Source: CAWBJO01 sp963789175 (GTDB taxonomy: Bacteria > Pseudomonadota > Alphaproteobacteria > Rhizobiales > Aestuariivirgaceae). From it: 64,000 bases of DNA. Shown here piece after piece: positions 53,162-63,698 of this stretch. Location of the stretch: contig CAWBJO010000001.1 in assembly GCA_963789175.1 (NCBI GenBank), positions 1 through 64,000 on the forward strand, in the 5' to 3' direction. The position numbers and the translations under genes were made by a program. Under the pieces are notes generated by a model. That model was not told the origin of the DNA, searched no databases, and saw only the letters and a list, made by a program, of their open reading frames with translations. Numbering within the stretch: the stretch's first letter is position 1; every line of letters starts with the position of its first letter.

Positions 53162-53662
53162 ATGGACACATCCGAACTCAAGGCGCTGCAGGCGCCGCTG
53201 AAGCAGCGCTACCGCGACGATCCTGCCGCCGCGCTCATCACGCTCAAGGCGGAAGGCGAGCTCGGCGAAGGCGTCACCTGCTCGGTCGACACGGCGAAGG
53301 CCGTCGTCGAGGCGGGACTTCATCCGGCGACGGGCGGCTCCGGCGCCGAGTTCTGCTCGGGCGACATGCTGCTCCAGGCGCTGGTCGCCTGCGCCGGCGT
53401 CACGATGAACGCGGTCGCCACCGCCCTCGGCCTCACGATCCGCGCCGCCAAGGTCAAGGCGGAGGGCGATCTCGACTTCCGCGGCACGCTCGGCGTCGAC
53501 AAGACGGCGCCCGTCGGCTTCCGCGCCGTCAGGCTCTCCTTCGACATCGACGGCGAGCTGACGGAGGAAGAGCGCGCCAATCTCCTCAAGCTCACGGAAC
53601 GCTATTGCGTCGTCTACCAGACGCTCGCCAGCACTCCGGCGCTCTCGGCGCGCATCGCCTGA
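53162..53662 (+). CDS. OsmC family protein
   Basis: The 166-residue protein resembles OsmC/Ohr-type peroxiredoxins. The region GAEFCSGDMLLQALVACAGVTMNAVATALG (about 59-88) holds the first conserved Cys, and LKLTERYCVVYQTLA (about 140-154) the second. Such proteins reduce organic hydroperoxides with thiols. It is preceded by the DUF1801 pair with a 56-base gap and may be cotranscribed. Confidence 0.88.
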   Translation: MDTSELKALQAPLKQRYRDDPAAALITLKAEGELGEGVTCSVDTAKAVVEAGLHPATGGSGAEFCSGDMLLQALVACAGVTMNAVATALGLTIRAAKVKAEGDLDFRGTLGVDKTAPVGFRAVRLSFDIDGELTEEERANLLKLTERYCVVYQTLASTPALSARIA

Positions 53663-53736
53663 GGCGGGCTCCTGACGCCCGATGTCAGGAGTAAGGGGTT
53701 CCGCCGGCCCGCTTCGATACCTATATTACGCCGACC

Positions 53737-56094
<2,358 letters not shown>

Positions 56095-56135
56095 GGATCG
56101 CTGCGACAAGAGGCGGATGCCTATCGCGAGCAGAC

Positions 56136-56381
56136 CTAGATGGCCGGGTGATGAAACATTTCGGTCAGCCGCGACTGCAGATTTGCGATGTCGGACTTCA
56201 GGTTCCTGAAGAGTGGCACGACGAGCACCCCCGCCAGGAAGCCTAGAACGCTCGAAGGAGACGCAAAGAACAGCACGCAGGCAAATGCAATCAACACGAA
56301 CAAGGAGCCGGCGGCCGTGTAGACCAGCAAGAGCCGGCGGAGATAGCCGATCGTCGGCCACGGCCTCGTGTCACCTGCCAT
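56136..56381 (-). CDS. Small two-span membrane protein, 81 aa
   Basis: The protein (MAGDTRPWPTIGYLRRLLL...) has two adjacent hydrophobic segments (about 18-37 and 41-57), separated by a very short turn, and a polar C-terminus (LKSDIANLQSRLTEMFHH). A hairpin anchor with a cytoplasmic tail is likely. The family is not recognised. It converges with uvrB. Confidence 0.6.
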   Translation of the reverse strand: MAGDTRPWPTIGYLRRLLLVYTAAGSLFVLIAFACVLFFASPSSVLGFLAGVLVVPLFRNLKSDIANLQSRLTEMFHHPAI

Positions 56382-56456
56382 TCAAGCCTCCCCGGATTGC
56401 GACGACGCCTTTGTAGTGTTCGGAAACGCCATGCTTTTTGAAAGATTGAGTTGAAT

Positions 56457-56831
56457 ATGACGCCGGATCACCCCTGGTACACGCCTCTTGGTCGGGGACT
56501 GCGCGCGGGAGCCTTCTTCGTCGCGCACCTGGCCGCCAAACAGGCGCGTGAAAATGAACGAACGCTCCGTATACGGATGGCGTATCGTCAGAACATCGGC
56601 AGGTGTCTCACTGGTGAAATTGTTTTAGCCGGAGGAAATGTTCAGTTCATTCTTTGCCCTCCCATGCACTCTTTTTTGGGGCCACGAAGCTCGATGGGAA
56701 CTGCCGCTAGACGCGCGGTCGACGTTTCGCAAATTGACTTGCTGGCCCCATCCATGTCAAGTTGCACGCGGGGTCGTGCACGACCCTGGGGTGTGATAGC
56801 CTCTCATAGGCGGCTAGGCATTAGCCGGTAA
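56457..56831 (+). CDS. Doubtful hypothetical protein
   Basis: The frame starts MTPDHPWYTPLGRGLRAGAFFVAHLAAKQ and stays plausible for about 50 residues. After that it turns into low-quality sequence with no family features. It could be a real short gene truncated by mutation or a chance frame. The region up to 56810 otherwise has no gene and has lower GC. Confidence 0.25.
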   Translation: MTPDHPWYTPLGRGLRAGAFFVAHLAAKQARENERTLRIRMAYRQNIGRCLTGEIVLAGGNVQFILCPPMHSFLGPRSSMGTAARRAVDVSQIDLLAPSMSSCTRGRARPWGVIASHRRLGISR

Positions 56832-56938
56832 TATGCCAATCCGGTTCGCACCCTCGGGCCGGGGAGGCGCTGTCGCATGTCCAGGGCGAAAGCCTAAAGG
56901 ACAGCGCAGCCGTCCTATGCGGCTTATCACCTCCCCGG
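56811..56938 (+). ncRNA. Structured RNA element, copy 2 (pseudoknot plus three-way junction)
   Basis: CGGCTA pairs with TAGCCG (56811-56827); the loop GGCAT pairs with ATGCC at 56833-56837. P1 is CCGGGGAG (56859-56866) with CTCCCCGG (56931-56938). P2 is GCGCTGTC (56867-56874) with GACAGCGC (56900-56907), holding the GGC-GAAA-GCC tetraloop (56885-56894). P3 is AGCCG (56908-56912) with CGGCT (56920-56924). Against copy 1, the last pair of the pseudoknot stem changes G-C to A-T, P2 gains A-T for a wobble, and P3 has new pairs, so pairing is kept. It ends 49 bases before the next start codon. Confidence 0.75.
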
Positions 56939-56987
56939 TCACCGACATCCCGTTGGTGACTTTCACTCATGAAGGGAGGCGACGCCC

Positions 56988-57245
56988 ATGGACTATCCGG
57001 ATTTTCCGCCCAAACATCCGTTGACCGACGCGATCCACTACGTGGTCGAGGCCATCGTCATGGCCAACCGGCACCTGCACGAGCGCCACGGCAGGCTCAC
57101 CACGCAGGACATGCATCTTTTCGACCGCCTGCGCGAGACCATGTGGATCCAGTATTTCCACTCGGTCCACCTGCTGGAAGATGCGCGCATCGCCTTCACC
57201 GAACAGACCGGGGTGCCCCCCGAGACGCCGGGGAAGCAGCACTAG
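56988..57245 (+). CDS. Small helical protein downstream of RNA element copy 2
   Basis: The 85-residue protein (MDYPDFPPKHPLTDAIHYVVEAIVMANRH...) looks helical and soluble, with a Trp/Tyr/His-rich helix (MWIQYFHSVHLLEDA) and a Pro-rich tail. AAGGGAGG lies about eight bases upstream of the ATG. Its N-terminal half has a weak pattern match to the protein at 15447-15611, which follows the other RNA copy. Function unknown; the RNA element probably lies in its 5' leader. Confidence 0.7.
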   Translation: MDYPDFPPKHPLTDAIHYVVEAIVMANRHLHERHGRLTTQDMHLFDRLRETMWIQYFHSVHLLEDARIAFTEQTGVPPETPGKQH

Positions 57246-57347
57246 CCCGCGGGCCGTTCGCGCGCGGCAAACAATTTTGCCAAAATGCCGGGATGAAATG
57301 GAGCGGGCGGTGATTCGCGAGGCGACGGCATGCGCAAAGGAAGAGCG

Positions 57348-57557
57348 ATGGCAAGCAAGACGAAGGTCCCCGATCACACGGACATCATCGCCGGCGTCGA
57401 AGACGCAAAAGGCCGGATCGAGCAGCTGCACGGGCACATCGCGTCGCTTCGCGCGTCCATCGCCCAGCAGCAGGACCAGCTCGAGGAAGCGCTCCAGGCC
57501 CTCGAGCGGCTGGGCGGAATGGTCGGCGACCGTGATGTCGATCTCGGCAACGAGTGA
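57348..57557 (+). CDS. Small coiled-coil protein, 69 aa
   Basis: The product (MASKTKVPDHTDIIAGVEDAKGRIEQLHGHI...) has continuous heptads from about residue 15 to 58 (RIEQLHGHIASLRASIAQQQDQLEEALQALERL), so a coiled-coil dimer is likely. AAGGAAGAG lies five bases upstream of the ATG at 57348; an earlier ATG is possible. No family is recognised. Confidence 0.6.
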   Translation: MASKTKVPDHTDIIAGVEDAKGRIEQLHGHIASLRASIAQQQDQLEEALQALERLGGMVGDRDVDLGNE

Positions 57558-57591
57558 ACGTCGTCCGATATCCGATCTATGCAAAAATTCC

Positions 57592-57620
57592 TTGACAATA
57601 TATTCCTAGATAGGTAGATC
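57592..57620 (+). promoter_or_regulatory. Sigma-70 promoter ahead of a structured non-coding stretch
   Basis: TTGACA (57592-57597) and TAGATC (57615-57620) are separated by 17 bases. Transcription would begin near 57627, at the start of the long paired region. The -35 is a perfect consensus match; the -10 is weak. Confidence 0.55.
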
Positions 57621-57622
57621 GA

Positions 57623-58012
57623 CACCGTCACCTTCCACATGGGAGGCGTTGTCCGGAAACTCCGACGGCGTGGCGGGTGATCGGTGCCTCGGAATGAAGT
57701 CTCAAGCGTAAGCAAGAGACGGAAGTCCGGGCGGCGTCTCCGGCCTGACCCTCCTAAGACGGAGCGTGCTCAGCACAGTCGGGGCTCAGAGTTGGGTTCA
57801 TCTCAATCGAAGGCCCGGCGAGATCGCAGTAGGGCGATGCCGTGGCGAAACACCGGTGGAGCGCTCCCACACGGGGCATCCTGATTGCCGTTGCCTGTCG
57901 ACTTCGCGAAGTCCCCCGCGAGGTGGGCGCTCCACACTCCCTTCCTCCCGGAGGCTTCGCGGCCGACCGGGCGGTCGTAGCGCGTGGAACGCTCCGAGAC
58001 CGGACTCCTTGG
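57623..58012 (+). ncRNA. Long structured non-coding RNA candidate
   Basis: No convincing protein frame lies in this 390-base stretch, but many stable pairings do. CACCGTCACC (57623-57632) pairs with GGTGATCGGTG near 57680, with one bulge. A CGGA-AAC-TCCG hairpin lies inside. GAGACG pairs with CGTCTC at about 57716-57740. GATGCC pairs with GGCATC across 57835-57885. GTGGAGCGC near 57853 can pair with GCGCTCCAC near 57927. A hairpin CGGTC...GACCG closes near 58000. It may be a stand-alone RNA or the remnant of a group II intron; no maturase gene or intron domain V was found. Confidence 0.45.
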
Positions 58013-58015
58013 CGC

Positions 58016-58660
58016 CTAATTCGCCGCGAAACAGTAGAGGAAGCCGGCGCCGCCCGTGGCCACCAGGTTCTCCTGGCTGCAGCCGCGCGAGGGATGCGAG
58101 AAGTTCCAGAAGTTGATGCCCTGCGGGTTGCCGATGAGGTCGTGGTGACCGACCATCGCCGCGCCCTCGCCGTTCGACGTCCAGTTCTTGCACGTCATGT
58201 CCTCGGCGCCGGCGAAAGCGGTGCCGTCGCGCTGGGTGCCGGTCAGGATGTCGTGCTGGTTCGGCTCGTCGCCCCTGCCCTTCACGGTGTTGCCCTTCTC
58301 GTCGAGCGCCGTCTCCTTGTTGATCTTGTTGGCGTCGCCATGCAGCTCGTCGACATTGGCGGCGATCTGAACGCCCTTGGCGTTCACCCACGGGCCGGCG
58401 CCGATGCGGTCGCGCGCGTTGACGGCGCCGTCGCCGCCGGTGCTCAGATAGGCGTGCCACGTCTTGCCCGTCGATCCGGCGGCATCCGCCAGGCGCTGGC
58501 AATGGGCATCGGCGCCCTCGAGGCCGCCCAGGTTGGCGCCGTCGCCGACGCCGGTGCTGGTCACGAAGAAGCTCATCGACGCGGCGTCCTGCGCGATGGC
58601 GGGAGAAACCGCGGCGCCGAACATAAACATGGCGGCGAGAGGCAGTAGCGAACGGTGCAT
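58016..58660 (-). CDS. Secreted lectin-like (C-type-lectin/endostatin fold) protein
   Basis: The 214-residue protein has a signal peptide (to about residue 24) and a single domain beginning MSFFVTSTGVGDGANLGGLEGADAHCQRLADAAG and ending GCSQENLVATGGAGFLYCFAAN. In between it carries WHAYLSTGGDG, NQHDILTGTQRDGTAF and NWTSNGEGAAMVGHHD. Cys residues in DAHC, MTC, GC and YC probably form two disulfides. Proteins of this pattern are usually described as lectin-like exported proteins; ligand unknown. Confidence 0.8.
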   Translation of the reverse strand: MHRSLLPLAAMFMFGAAVSPAIAQDAASMSFFVTSTGVGDGANLGGLEGADAHCQRLADAAGSTGKTWHAYLSTGGDGAVNARDRIGAGPWVNAKGVQIAANVDELHGDANKINKETALDEKGNTVKGRGDEPNQHDILTGTQRDGTAFAGAEDMTCKNWTSNGEGAAMVGHHDLIGNPQGINFWNFSHPSRGCSQENLVATGGAGFLYCFAAN

Positions 58661-58852
58661 GATTTGCTCCTCGAATGAATGGATCAGCCCTACCCCATCC
58701 TACACGTGGGACGGCTCGTCTATTCCTGCAAGCGTCCGGACACGCCCTTGCCGGTTGCAGGCGCAGGCCGCCTTCCCGCCCAGCGTTGACTTGGGGAAGC
58801 GGTCTTCGTAATTTGGAAGATGGATGGCGGCGTTTAGGCGAGGCGGCGGAAC

Positions 58853-59323
58853 ATGGCACCTGCACTCTCGCGCCTGTCACTCATGGTGACAGCGCTGCTC
58901 GTTGCGTCCTGCGCCGCCGAAGGTCCGGCGTTCCAGCGCACCGCGATCAATTCCACCGAGGTCGGCATCATCTACGTCTACCGGCCGCTCACCTCGGTCG
59001 TCGGCCGCGGCGAGAACCCGTACGTCTATGTCAACGGCGAAAGCCTCGGGCAGCTCAAGGCCGGCGGCTACCTCGAGAAGGTGGTGCCGATCGGCGAATA
59101 CAAGGTCACCGTCCGGCAGACGGTGCTGTTCGTGCCCACCTGGCCGGAATCCGTCGAGGTCGCCGTCGCCTCCGGCGGCAGCGCCTATGTGAAGGTCGAC
59201 CAGCGGGTGACCGGATTTACCACCGAAGGCGAAGGCGCGACGGCCACCCAGCAGGTGTTCATCGAAGAGGTGAGCAACGAGGAAGGCCAGGTGGAGATCG
59301 CCCGCGCCAAGGGCAACAGCTAG
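58853..59323 (+). CDS. DUF2846 family lipoprotein
   Basis: The 156-residue protein has a lipobox (LLVASCAA, lipidated Cys at about residue 20) and the DUF2846 pattern: IIYVYRPLTSVVGRGENPYVYVNGESLGQLKAGGYLEKVV, followed by a beta-rich domain with VPIGEYKVTVRQ. It should sit in the outer or inner membrane facing the periplasm. Function unknown. It is followed by a convergent cache-domain gene. Confidence 0.88.
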   Translation: MAPALSRLSLMVTALLVASCAAEGPAFQRTAINSTEVGIIYVYRPLTSVVGRGENPYVYVNGESLGQLKAGGYLEKVVPIGEYKVTVRQTVLFVPTWPESVEVAVASGGSAYVKVDQRVTGFTTEGEGATATQQVFIEEVSNEEGQVEIARAKGNS

Positions 59324-59362
59324 CCGCGTCGGCCGAGCCGTGCCCTGAGCGCGAGCCCAACA

Positions 59363-59836
59363 CTAGGCGGGCGTGTAGACGCCGCACCCGAAGATGTAGC
59401 CATCAACCTTCCTCGCCCAGGTCGACTTCGGTTCCATGGTCTCGGTCATCGGATCGCGCCAGGTGTAGTCGACCCAGATGCCCTCGGGCGTCGCCGCGAG
59501 GAGCTCGCGCCCATACGGCTTGCCGTTCGGATCCGAGAGCATGGCGACGTCGAGACCGATGCGCGAATGATCGAAGCCATGCGCGACGGTGCGACCCTCG
59601 GGAGCAATCATGAAGACATAAAGATCGGCCTTCATGAAGCGCGTGTGCGGCATGTTGATTGCCGCGATCGTCGCCTCGACGCCGTCGGTCCTGAACAGTT
59701 CGATCGCCTGCTCGACCATGGCCTGGGCTTCCTCGCGTGTGCCGCGCCGCTCGGCGACGGCAGCTGTGAAGGGGATGAGCGGCAGGACGGCCGCAAAGGA
59801 CAAGGCACTCAGAATTCTTCTACGATTCAAGTACAT
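59363..59836 (-). CDS. Secreted single-cache-domain protein
   Basis: The 157-residue protein has an N-terminal export signal with RRR (RRRILSALSFAAVLPLIPFTAAVA) and a small cache-2-like sensor domain (FMKADLYVFMIAPEGRTVAHGFD, LLAATPEGIWVDYTWRDP). There is no transmembrane output domain, so it probably binds a small ligand in the periplasm on its own. The upstream 350-base region leads to a cold-shock gene. Confidence 0.82.
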   Translation of the reverse strand: MYLNRRRILSALSFAAVLPLIPFTAAVAERRGTREEAQAMVEQAIELFRTDGVEATIAAINMPHTRFMKADLYVFMIAPEGRTVAHGFDHSRIGLDVAMLSDPNGKPYGRELLAATPEGIWVDYTWRDPMTETMEPKSTWARKVDGYIFGCGVYTPA

Positions 59837-60186
59837 AGTGTGAACTCACTCACTGATTGAAATGAATGGACCGACACTATCTCAGGTATATGTTACTTCG
59901 TTCTTAAACGCAGCAGTGCAATTCTCGCCGTCGCGATCGCGGCGCAGCGATGCGGAGAAGTCCTGCGGACTCGCACTCCGCGAGAGCCGGGGCTTACTTG
60001 CCTTTTTCGCTTTTTTCGAGCATATAGCTGCGAGCCGGTGCGTCCCGTGGTGGGACGTGCCTATGATATTGCGGCAAAGTACATCCGCCCTGACGGCCGG
60101 TTGCCCTTTCCCGATTTCAGGCGTAGCGGGGTTTGTGGCGTGGACCCATGACCGGTTTATTCGCGCCAGACGGAAAAGGGAAGTAA
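59837..60186. other. Intergenic region, including the probable long leader of the cold-shock gene
   Basis: No gene is seen. The segment nearest the cspA-like gene is probably its 5' leader, as such leaders are commonly long. A T-rich stretch lies at about 60000-60015. Confidence 0.4.
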
Positions 60187-60399
60187 ATGCGCCAGAGTGG
60201 CACTGTGAAGTTCTTCAACACGGCTAAGGGCTTTGGTTTCATTACGCCGGAAGGCGGCTCGAAGGATGTGTTCGTCCACATCACGGCGTTGGAGCGGGCG
60301 GGAATCCGGTCACTCAACGAAGGTCAGAAAGTGACCTTCGAAACCGAGAACGACAAGCGCGGACGCGGCCCGCAGGCCGTCAACGTCCAGCTCGCCTAA
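60187..60399 (+). CDS. Cold-shock protein, CspA family (copy 1)
   Basis: The 70-residue OB-fold protein has both RNA-binding motifs: GTVKFFNTAKGFGFITP (RNP1, KGFGFI) and KDVFVHITAL (RNP2, VFVHI). It binds single-stranded RNA and acts as an RNA chaperone. GGGAAG lies five bases before the ATG. A terminator follows at 60430-60466. A second family member lies at 63164. Confidence 0.95.
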   Translation: MRQSGTVKFFNTAKGFGFITPEGGSKDVFVHITALERAGIRSLNEGQKVTFETENDKRGRGPQAVNVQLA

Positions 60400-60429
60400 T
60401 CGCAGACTAAAATACATTGCAAGCCTGGC

Positions 60430-60466
60430 AGCGCCATTTCCGGCAAGGGAGTGGCGCTCGCTTTTT
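60430..60466 (+). terminator. Rho-independent terminator after the cold-shock gene
   Basis: AGCGCCA (60430-60436) pairs with TGGCGCT (60452-60458) around a 15-base loop, followed by CGC and five Ts. Confidence 0.7.
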
Positions 60467-60478
60467 GAGGACCGGCGT

Positions 60479-61117
60479 TCACGCCAGAAAAGGATTGGTG
60501 GTGCGCTCGCGGCCGACGGTCGACGGGTTGCCGTGGCCGCACAGGAAGCCGACGTCGTCGTCGAGCACCAGGATCTTCTCGCGGATCGATTTCAGAAGCG
60601 CGGCATGGTCGCCGTAGGGAAAATCGGTACGGCCGATCGATCCCTGGAAGACGACGTCGCCGACGACCGCAAGCTTATAGGGCGCGGCATAAAAAATGAC
60701 GTGTCCGGGCGTGTGGCCAGGGCAGTGGCGCACCTCGAACGCCAGGCCGCCGATCCTGATCTCGTCGCCTTCCGCGAGCCAGCGCGACGGCGTGCAGTTG
60801 CGAACGCCGACCATGCCGAACATCTGCGCCTGCTCGGCCAGATGCGAGAGCAGAAAGGCATCGGCCTGATGCGGGCCGACGATGGGAACCGCGAGTTTCT
60901 CGGCGAGCTCGGCGGCGCCGCCGGCATGGTCGATATGGCCATGGGTGAGCAGGACCTGGCGGACCGAAACACCGGCCTCGGCAATGGCGCGCTCGATCTC
61001 GGGAACGTCACCGCCGGGATCGACGACCGCGGCCTCCTTGTCATCGGAATCCCACAGCAAGGTGCAGTTCTGCTCGAACGGCGTCACCGGCACGATCATG
61101 GCCTGGGGCTTGGGCAT
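60479..61117 (-). CDS. Metallo-beta-lactamase-fold hydrolase (glyoxalase-II-like)
   Basis: The 212-residue protein has the metal-binding motif THGHIDHAGG (His-x-His-x-Asp-His), further ligands in CPGHTPGHVIFY, the Asp in AVVGDVVFQG and a C-terminal His in LCGHGNPSTVGRE. It is likely a hydrolase of glutathione thioesters or similar, like YcbL proteins; the substrate is not fixed by sequence. It is close behind the cold-shock gene and convergent with it. Confidence 0.92.
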   Translation of the reverse strand: MPKPQAMIVPVTPFEQNCTLLWDSDDKEAAVVDPGGDVPEIERAIAEAGVSVRQVLLTHGHIDHAGGAAELAEKLAVPIVGPHQADAFLLSHLAEQAQMFGMVGVRNCTPSRWLAEGDEIRIGGLAFEVRHCPGHTPGHVIFYAAPYKLAVVGDVVFQGSIGRTDFPYGDHAALLKSIREKILVLDDDVGFLCGHGNPSTVGRERTTNPFLA

Positions 61118-61169
61118 GCTTCCTCATCCGCACGGCGGCGGAAACGACAGTGCGGCCCCGGCGGACCGT

Positions 61170-61826
61170 CTAGAAATTCTGGCTTTTCTTCTTGAGAACG
61201 CCGGCGGGCAGCGCGACCTCGTTGCGCGGAGCCTTCTTGCCGCGGGCCATCACGGCGCGGATGAAGGGATGCCGGGCGAGCTTCTTCTGCTCGGAGGCAT
61301 CGAACGCCGCATGCTTGCGGTCGCAGGCATTGGCGATCTTCTGCATGATCGCGAGGCCCTTCGCCTCGGCCCGGTCGCAGGTCGAGGCGGTCACGTTCTT
61401 GATCTGCGCCTCCGCATCGGCGGCGCAGGCGAGCCAGATGCTGCGGTGCCGCTCCTCGTGCTTGCGGGCGAAGGCCTGGAAGTTTTCGAACGACCGGCGC
61501 GTGGCGGAGTCCACCGAGCCGCTCTGCAGCTTCGGCAGGTTGATCGTGAAGGTCATGCTGACGTTGAAGCTGGCGATGCGGCAGCTATCGCCCTGGCTGG
61601 CGGTGACCGCCTCGACCTTCGGATCCATCTTGGTCGATGCGTAGGCCTTGCCGCCTCCGACGTGCGGTCCGCGCCGCAGCATCTCCTTGTAGACCCCGTC
61701 CACGGTGGAGCCGCCGATCGCGTAGTAGCGATACTTGGTGTTCTGGGACTTGGCCTCAGCGGCGGCGGAAAAACACAAAAGTACGCAAAATGCCGTGGTA
61801 CACGGCAAGGGACGAAAAAGCTGCAT
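61170..61826 (-). CDS. DUF922 family putative zinc protease, exported
   Basis: The 218-residue protein has a signal peptide (MQLFRPLPCTTAFCVLLCFSAAAEA) and a DUF922 domain with the probable zinc-binding HEERH (about residue 123). Features include YYAIGGSTVDGVYKEMLRRGP and a Cys-containing helix (ACAADAEAQIKNVTASTCDRAEA). The protease assignment comes from the HExxH motif alone. The ATG at 61826 gives a normal signal peptide; earlier starts would add unlike residues. It is divergent from the patatin-like gene. Confidence 0.82.
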   Translation of the reverse strand: MQLFRPLPCTTAFCVLLCFSAAAEAKSQNTKYRYYAIGGSTVDGVYKEMLRRGPHVGGGKAYASTKMDPKVEAVTASQGDSCRIASFNVSMTFTINLPKLQSGSVDSATRRSFENFQAFARKHEERHRSIWLACAADAEAQIKNVTASTCDRAEAKGLAIMQKIANACDRKHAAFDASEQKKLARHPFIRAVMARGKKAPRNEVALPAGVLKKKSQNF

Positions 61827-61924
61827 GGATATCCGCCCGTCTGGCCTGGTCGCAAAAAAGCCTAATGACATCGGTAGCCGAACGCAACAGTTCTGATGAA
61901 CCCTTGAGTCGCCGCCGGGTAACC

Positions 61925-63064
61925 ATGGCAATTCGACTGACGAAACAGCTGCTTGCCCTCGTTTTCGGGCTCTGGCTCGCCGCCTGCGCGGCGACCCGGC
62001 CGCTCGAGCTCGAGGACGTGCGGACCGAGACGCCGGCCGGCGCGGTGGCTCTATTCGATTCTACCGGGCACCCGATTAACGCCCCGCCGCAGTCCCCCGC
62101 GCCTCTAGCTCGGCGGGACCTCAACATCCTCGTGCTGTCGGGCGGCGGTGCCGACGGGGCCTTCGGAGCGGGCGTCCTCAACGGCTGGGCGGAGGCCGGA
62201 ACCAGGCCGCGGTTCGACATCGTGACGGGGGTGTCGACCGGCGCGCTGATGGCGACGCTCACCTTCCTCGGCCCGGGCTACGACCAGACGCTGCGCGACG
62301 TCTACACGACGATCAGCAGCGACGACATCTACCGGAAGAAGTCGATCGCCGGCGTGTTCTCCGACAGCCTGCTCGACGACACGCCGCTCAAGAAGAAGAT
62401 CAACTCCCTCATCGACGAGGAGGTTCTCGACCGCGTCGCCCAGGAGCACCAGGCGGGCCGGCGCCTCTACGTCGCGACGACCAATCTCGACTCTGGCGAA
62501 GTGGTGGTGTGGGACATGGGCTACATCGCCGCCTCGGGCCATCCCGATCGGGTCAAGCTCTATCGCAGCGTGCTCAGGGCCTCGGCGGCGGTGCCGGGCC
62601 TGTTCAAGCCTGTCTACATCCAGCCTACGGACGCCAGCAAGGCGCGGCAGATGCATGTCGACGGAGCGGTCAAGTCGCCGATCCTGCTCCGGAGCTTCAT
62701 GCTCAACGAGCCGGCCCTCAAGCGCCACGTCTACGTGGTCGTGAACGGCCAGATCCGGCTCCAGGACGCAGCCAAGGCGGTCGAGCCGGAAGTGCTCGAC
62801 ATCTCGCGCAAGTCGATCAGCGAGCTCCTGCGCGGCCTCCTGTCCAGAACCCTCTACCAGGCCTATGTGGCGAGCCGCCAGGCGCGCGCCGACTTCCACC
62901 TGATCTCCATTCCCGATAGCAGCGTTGCCTCGAAGGATGGCCTGACCTTCGACAAGGGGGTCATGAGCCATCTCTACGACCTCGGCCGGGAATTCGGCCG
63001 CTCCGGCACCGGATGGTCGACGGAGCCGCCGCGCATGGAAGACCTCGAACGCATCAACGGCTAG
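61925..63064 (+). CDS. Patatin-like phospholipase lipoprotein
   Basis: The 379-residue protein has a lipobox (LWLAACAA, Cys at about residue 20) and a patatin domain: oxyanion loop VLSGGGADGAFGAGVLNGW (about 75-95), the catalytic Ser in GVSTGALMA (about 105) and the Asp in HVDGAVKSPI (about 245). It should hydrolyse lipid acyl chains at the membrane. GCCGCCGGGTAACC precedes the ATG without a clear purine run, so translation may be weak. A cold-shock gene follows. Confidence 0.92.
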   Translation: MAIRLTKQLLALVFGLWLAACAATRPLELEDVRTETPAGAVALFDSTGHPINAPPQSPAPLARRDLNILVLSGGGADGAFGAGVLNGWAEAGTRPRFDIVTGVSTGALMATLTFLGPGYDQTLRDVYTTISSDDIYRKKSIAGVFSDSLLDDTPLKKKINSLIDEEVLDRVAQEHQAGRRLYVATTNLDSGEVVVWDMGYIAASGHPDRVKLYRSVLRASAAVPGLFKPVYIQPTDASKARQMHVDGAVKSPILLRSFMLNEPALKRHVYVVVNGQIRLQDAAKAVEPEVLDISRKSISELLRGLLSRTLYQAYVASRQARADFHLISIPDSSVASKDGLTFDKGVMSHLYDLGREFGRSGTGWSTEPPRMEDLERING

Positions 63065-63163
63065 GCAGACGCCCGGGCGGGAGCTATAGTTCGGCCCCCC
63101 ATTCGGCGGTCCAGTGGCGGACCGCGGGGAGACAAACCAGTGGCCCTGACAGGGGGCAGTTGC

Positions 63164-63379
63164 ATGCGCCAGAACGGCACCGTGAAGTTTTTCAATCAAG
63201 CGAAGGGGTACGGTTTCATCGCTCCGGATGACGGGGGGAAGGATGTGTTCGTCCACATCACCGCCGTCCAGCGTTCCGGCATCCCCCAGCTCGACGAGGG
63301 AACGAAGATCAGCTTCGAAATCCAGCCGGACACGAGAGGCCGCGGGCCGCAGGCCGTCGACCTGCAGCTCGCCGACTGA
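63164..63379 (+). CDS. Cold-shock protein, CspA family (copy 2)
   Basis: The 71-residue OB-fold protein carries GTVKFFNQAKGYGFIAP and KDVFVHITAV, the RNA-binding motifs, and ends PQAVDLQLAD. It is very close to the copy at 60187, with the same GRGPQAV ending. The ATG is preceded by AGGGGGCAG; an in-frame GTG earlier is not used. A paralogue pair of this kind often differs in temperature response. Confidence 0.94.
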   Translation: MRQNGTVKFFNQAKGYGFIAPDDGGKDVFVHITAVQRSGIPQLDEGTKISFEIQPDTRGRGPQAVDLQLAD

Positions 63380-63431
63380 TTTCAGCCGGGGTCCCTTAAT
63401 TCCAGGACGGACATGTGCTATGATTCCGGCC

Positions 63432-63698
63432 ATGAGACGCCTGTGCAGAGTTCTTGCGCCCGGCATGCTCGGCGCACTTCTCCTCGCCCCGATCCCCGCG
63501 GCAGCCGATCCGGACTGCAAATGCCGGCTCTACAACCTGAAGCTCGAGGTCGGGACGGTCACCTGCATCAAGGGCAAGCTCGCGCAATGCCTGATGTTCC
63601 AGAACACCGCGTCCTGGAAATACCTGAACCAAACCTGTCCCGTGAGCTTGAACCGAAGCCCCTGGCGGGGACCCGACATCACGCTCGTCCAGCGCTAG
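63432..63698 (+). CDS. Secreted Cys-rich protein, 88 aa
   Basis: The protein (MRRLCRVLAPGMLGALLLAPIPAAADPD) has a signal peptide to about residue 27 and five mature Cys (DCKCRLYNLK, VTCIKGKLAQCLMF, NQTCPVS). It is probably a small disulfide-bonded periplasmic protein. Its 3' end overlaps the ORF of the following RNase T2. A second ATG four codons earlier is possible. The family is unknown. Confidence 0.65.
   Translation: MRRLCRVLAPGMLGALLLAPIPAAADPDCKCRLYNLKLEVGTVTCIKGKLAQCLMFQNTASWKYLNQTCPVSLNRSPWRGPDITLVQR

Noticed and set aside
53663..53736. SOS (LexA) box upstream of uvrB
   Set aside because: No GTTC-N7-GTTC or GAAC-N7-GAAC pattern occurs; only a single GTTC is present.
57623..58012. 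RNase P RNA, tmRNA or 6S RNA
   Set aside because: None of the conserved core sequences of these RNAs, such as the tmRNA tag or the RNase P P4 region, could be found.
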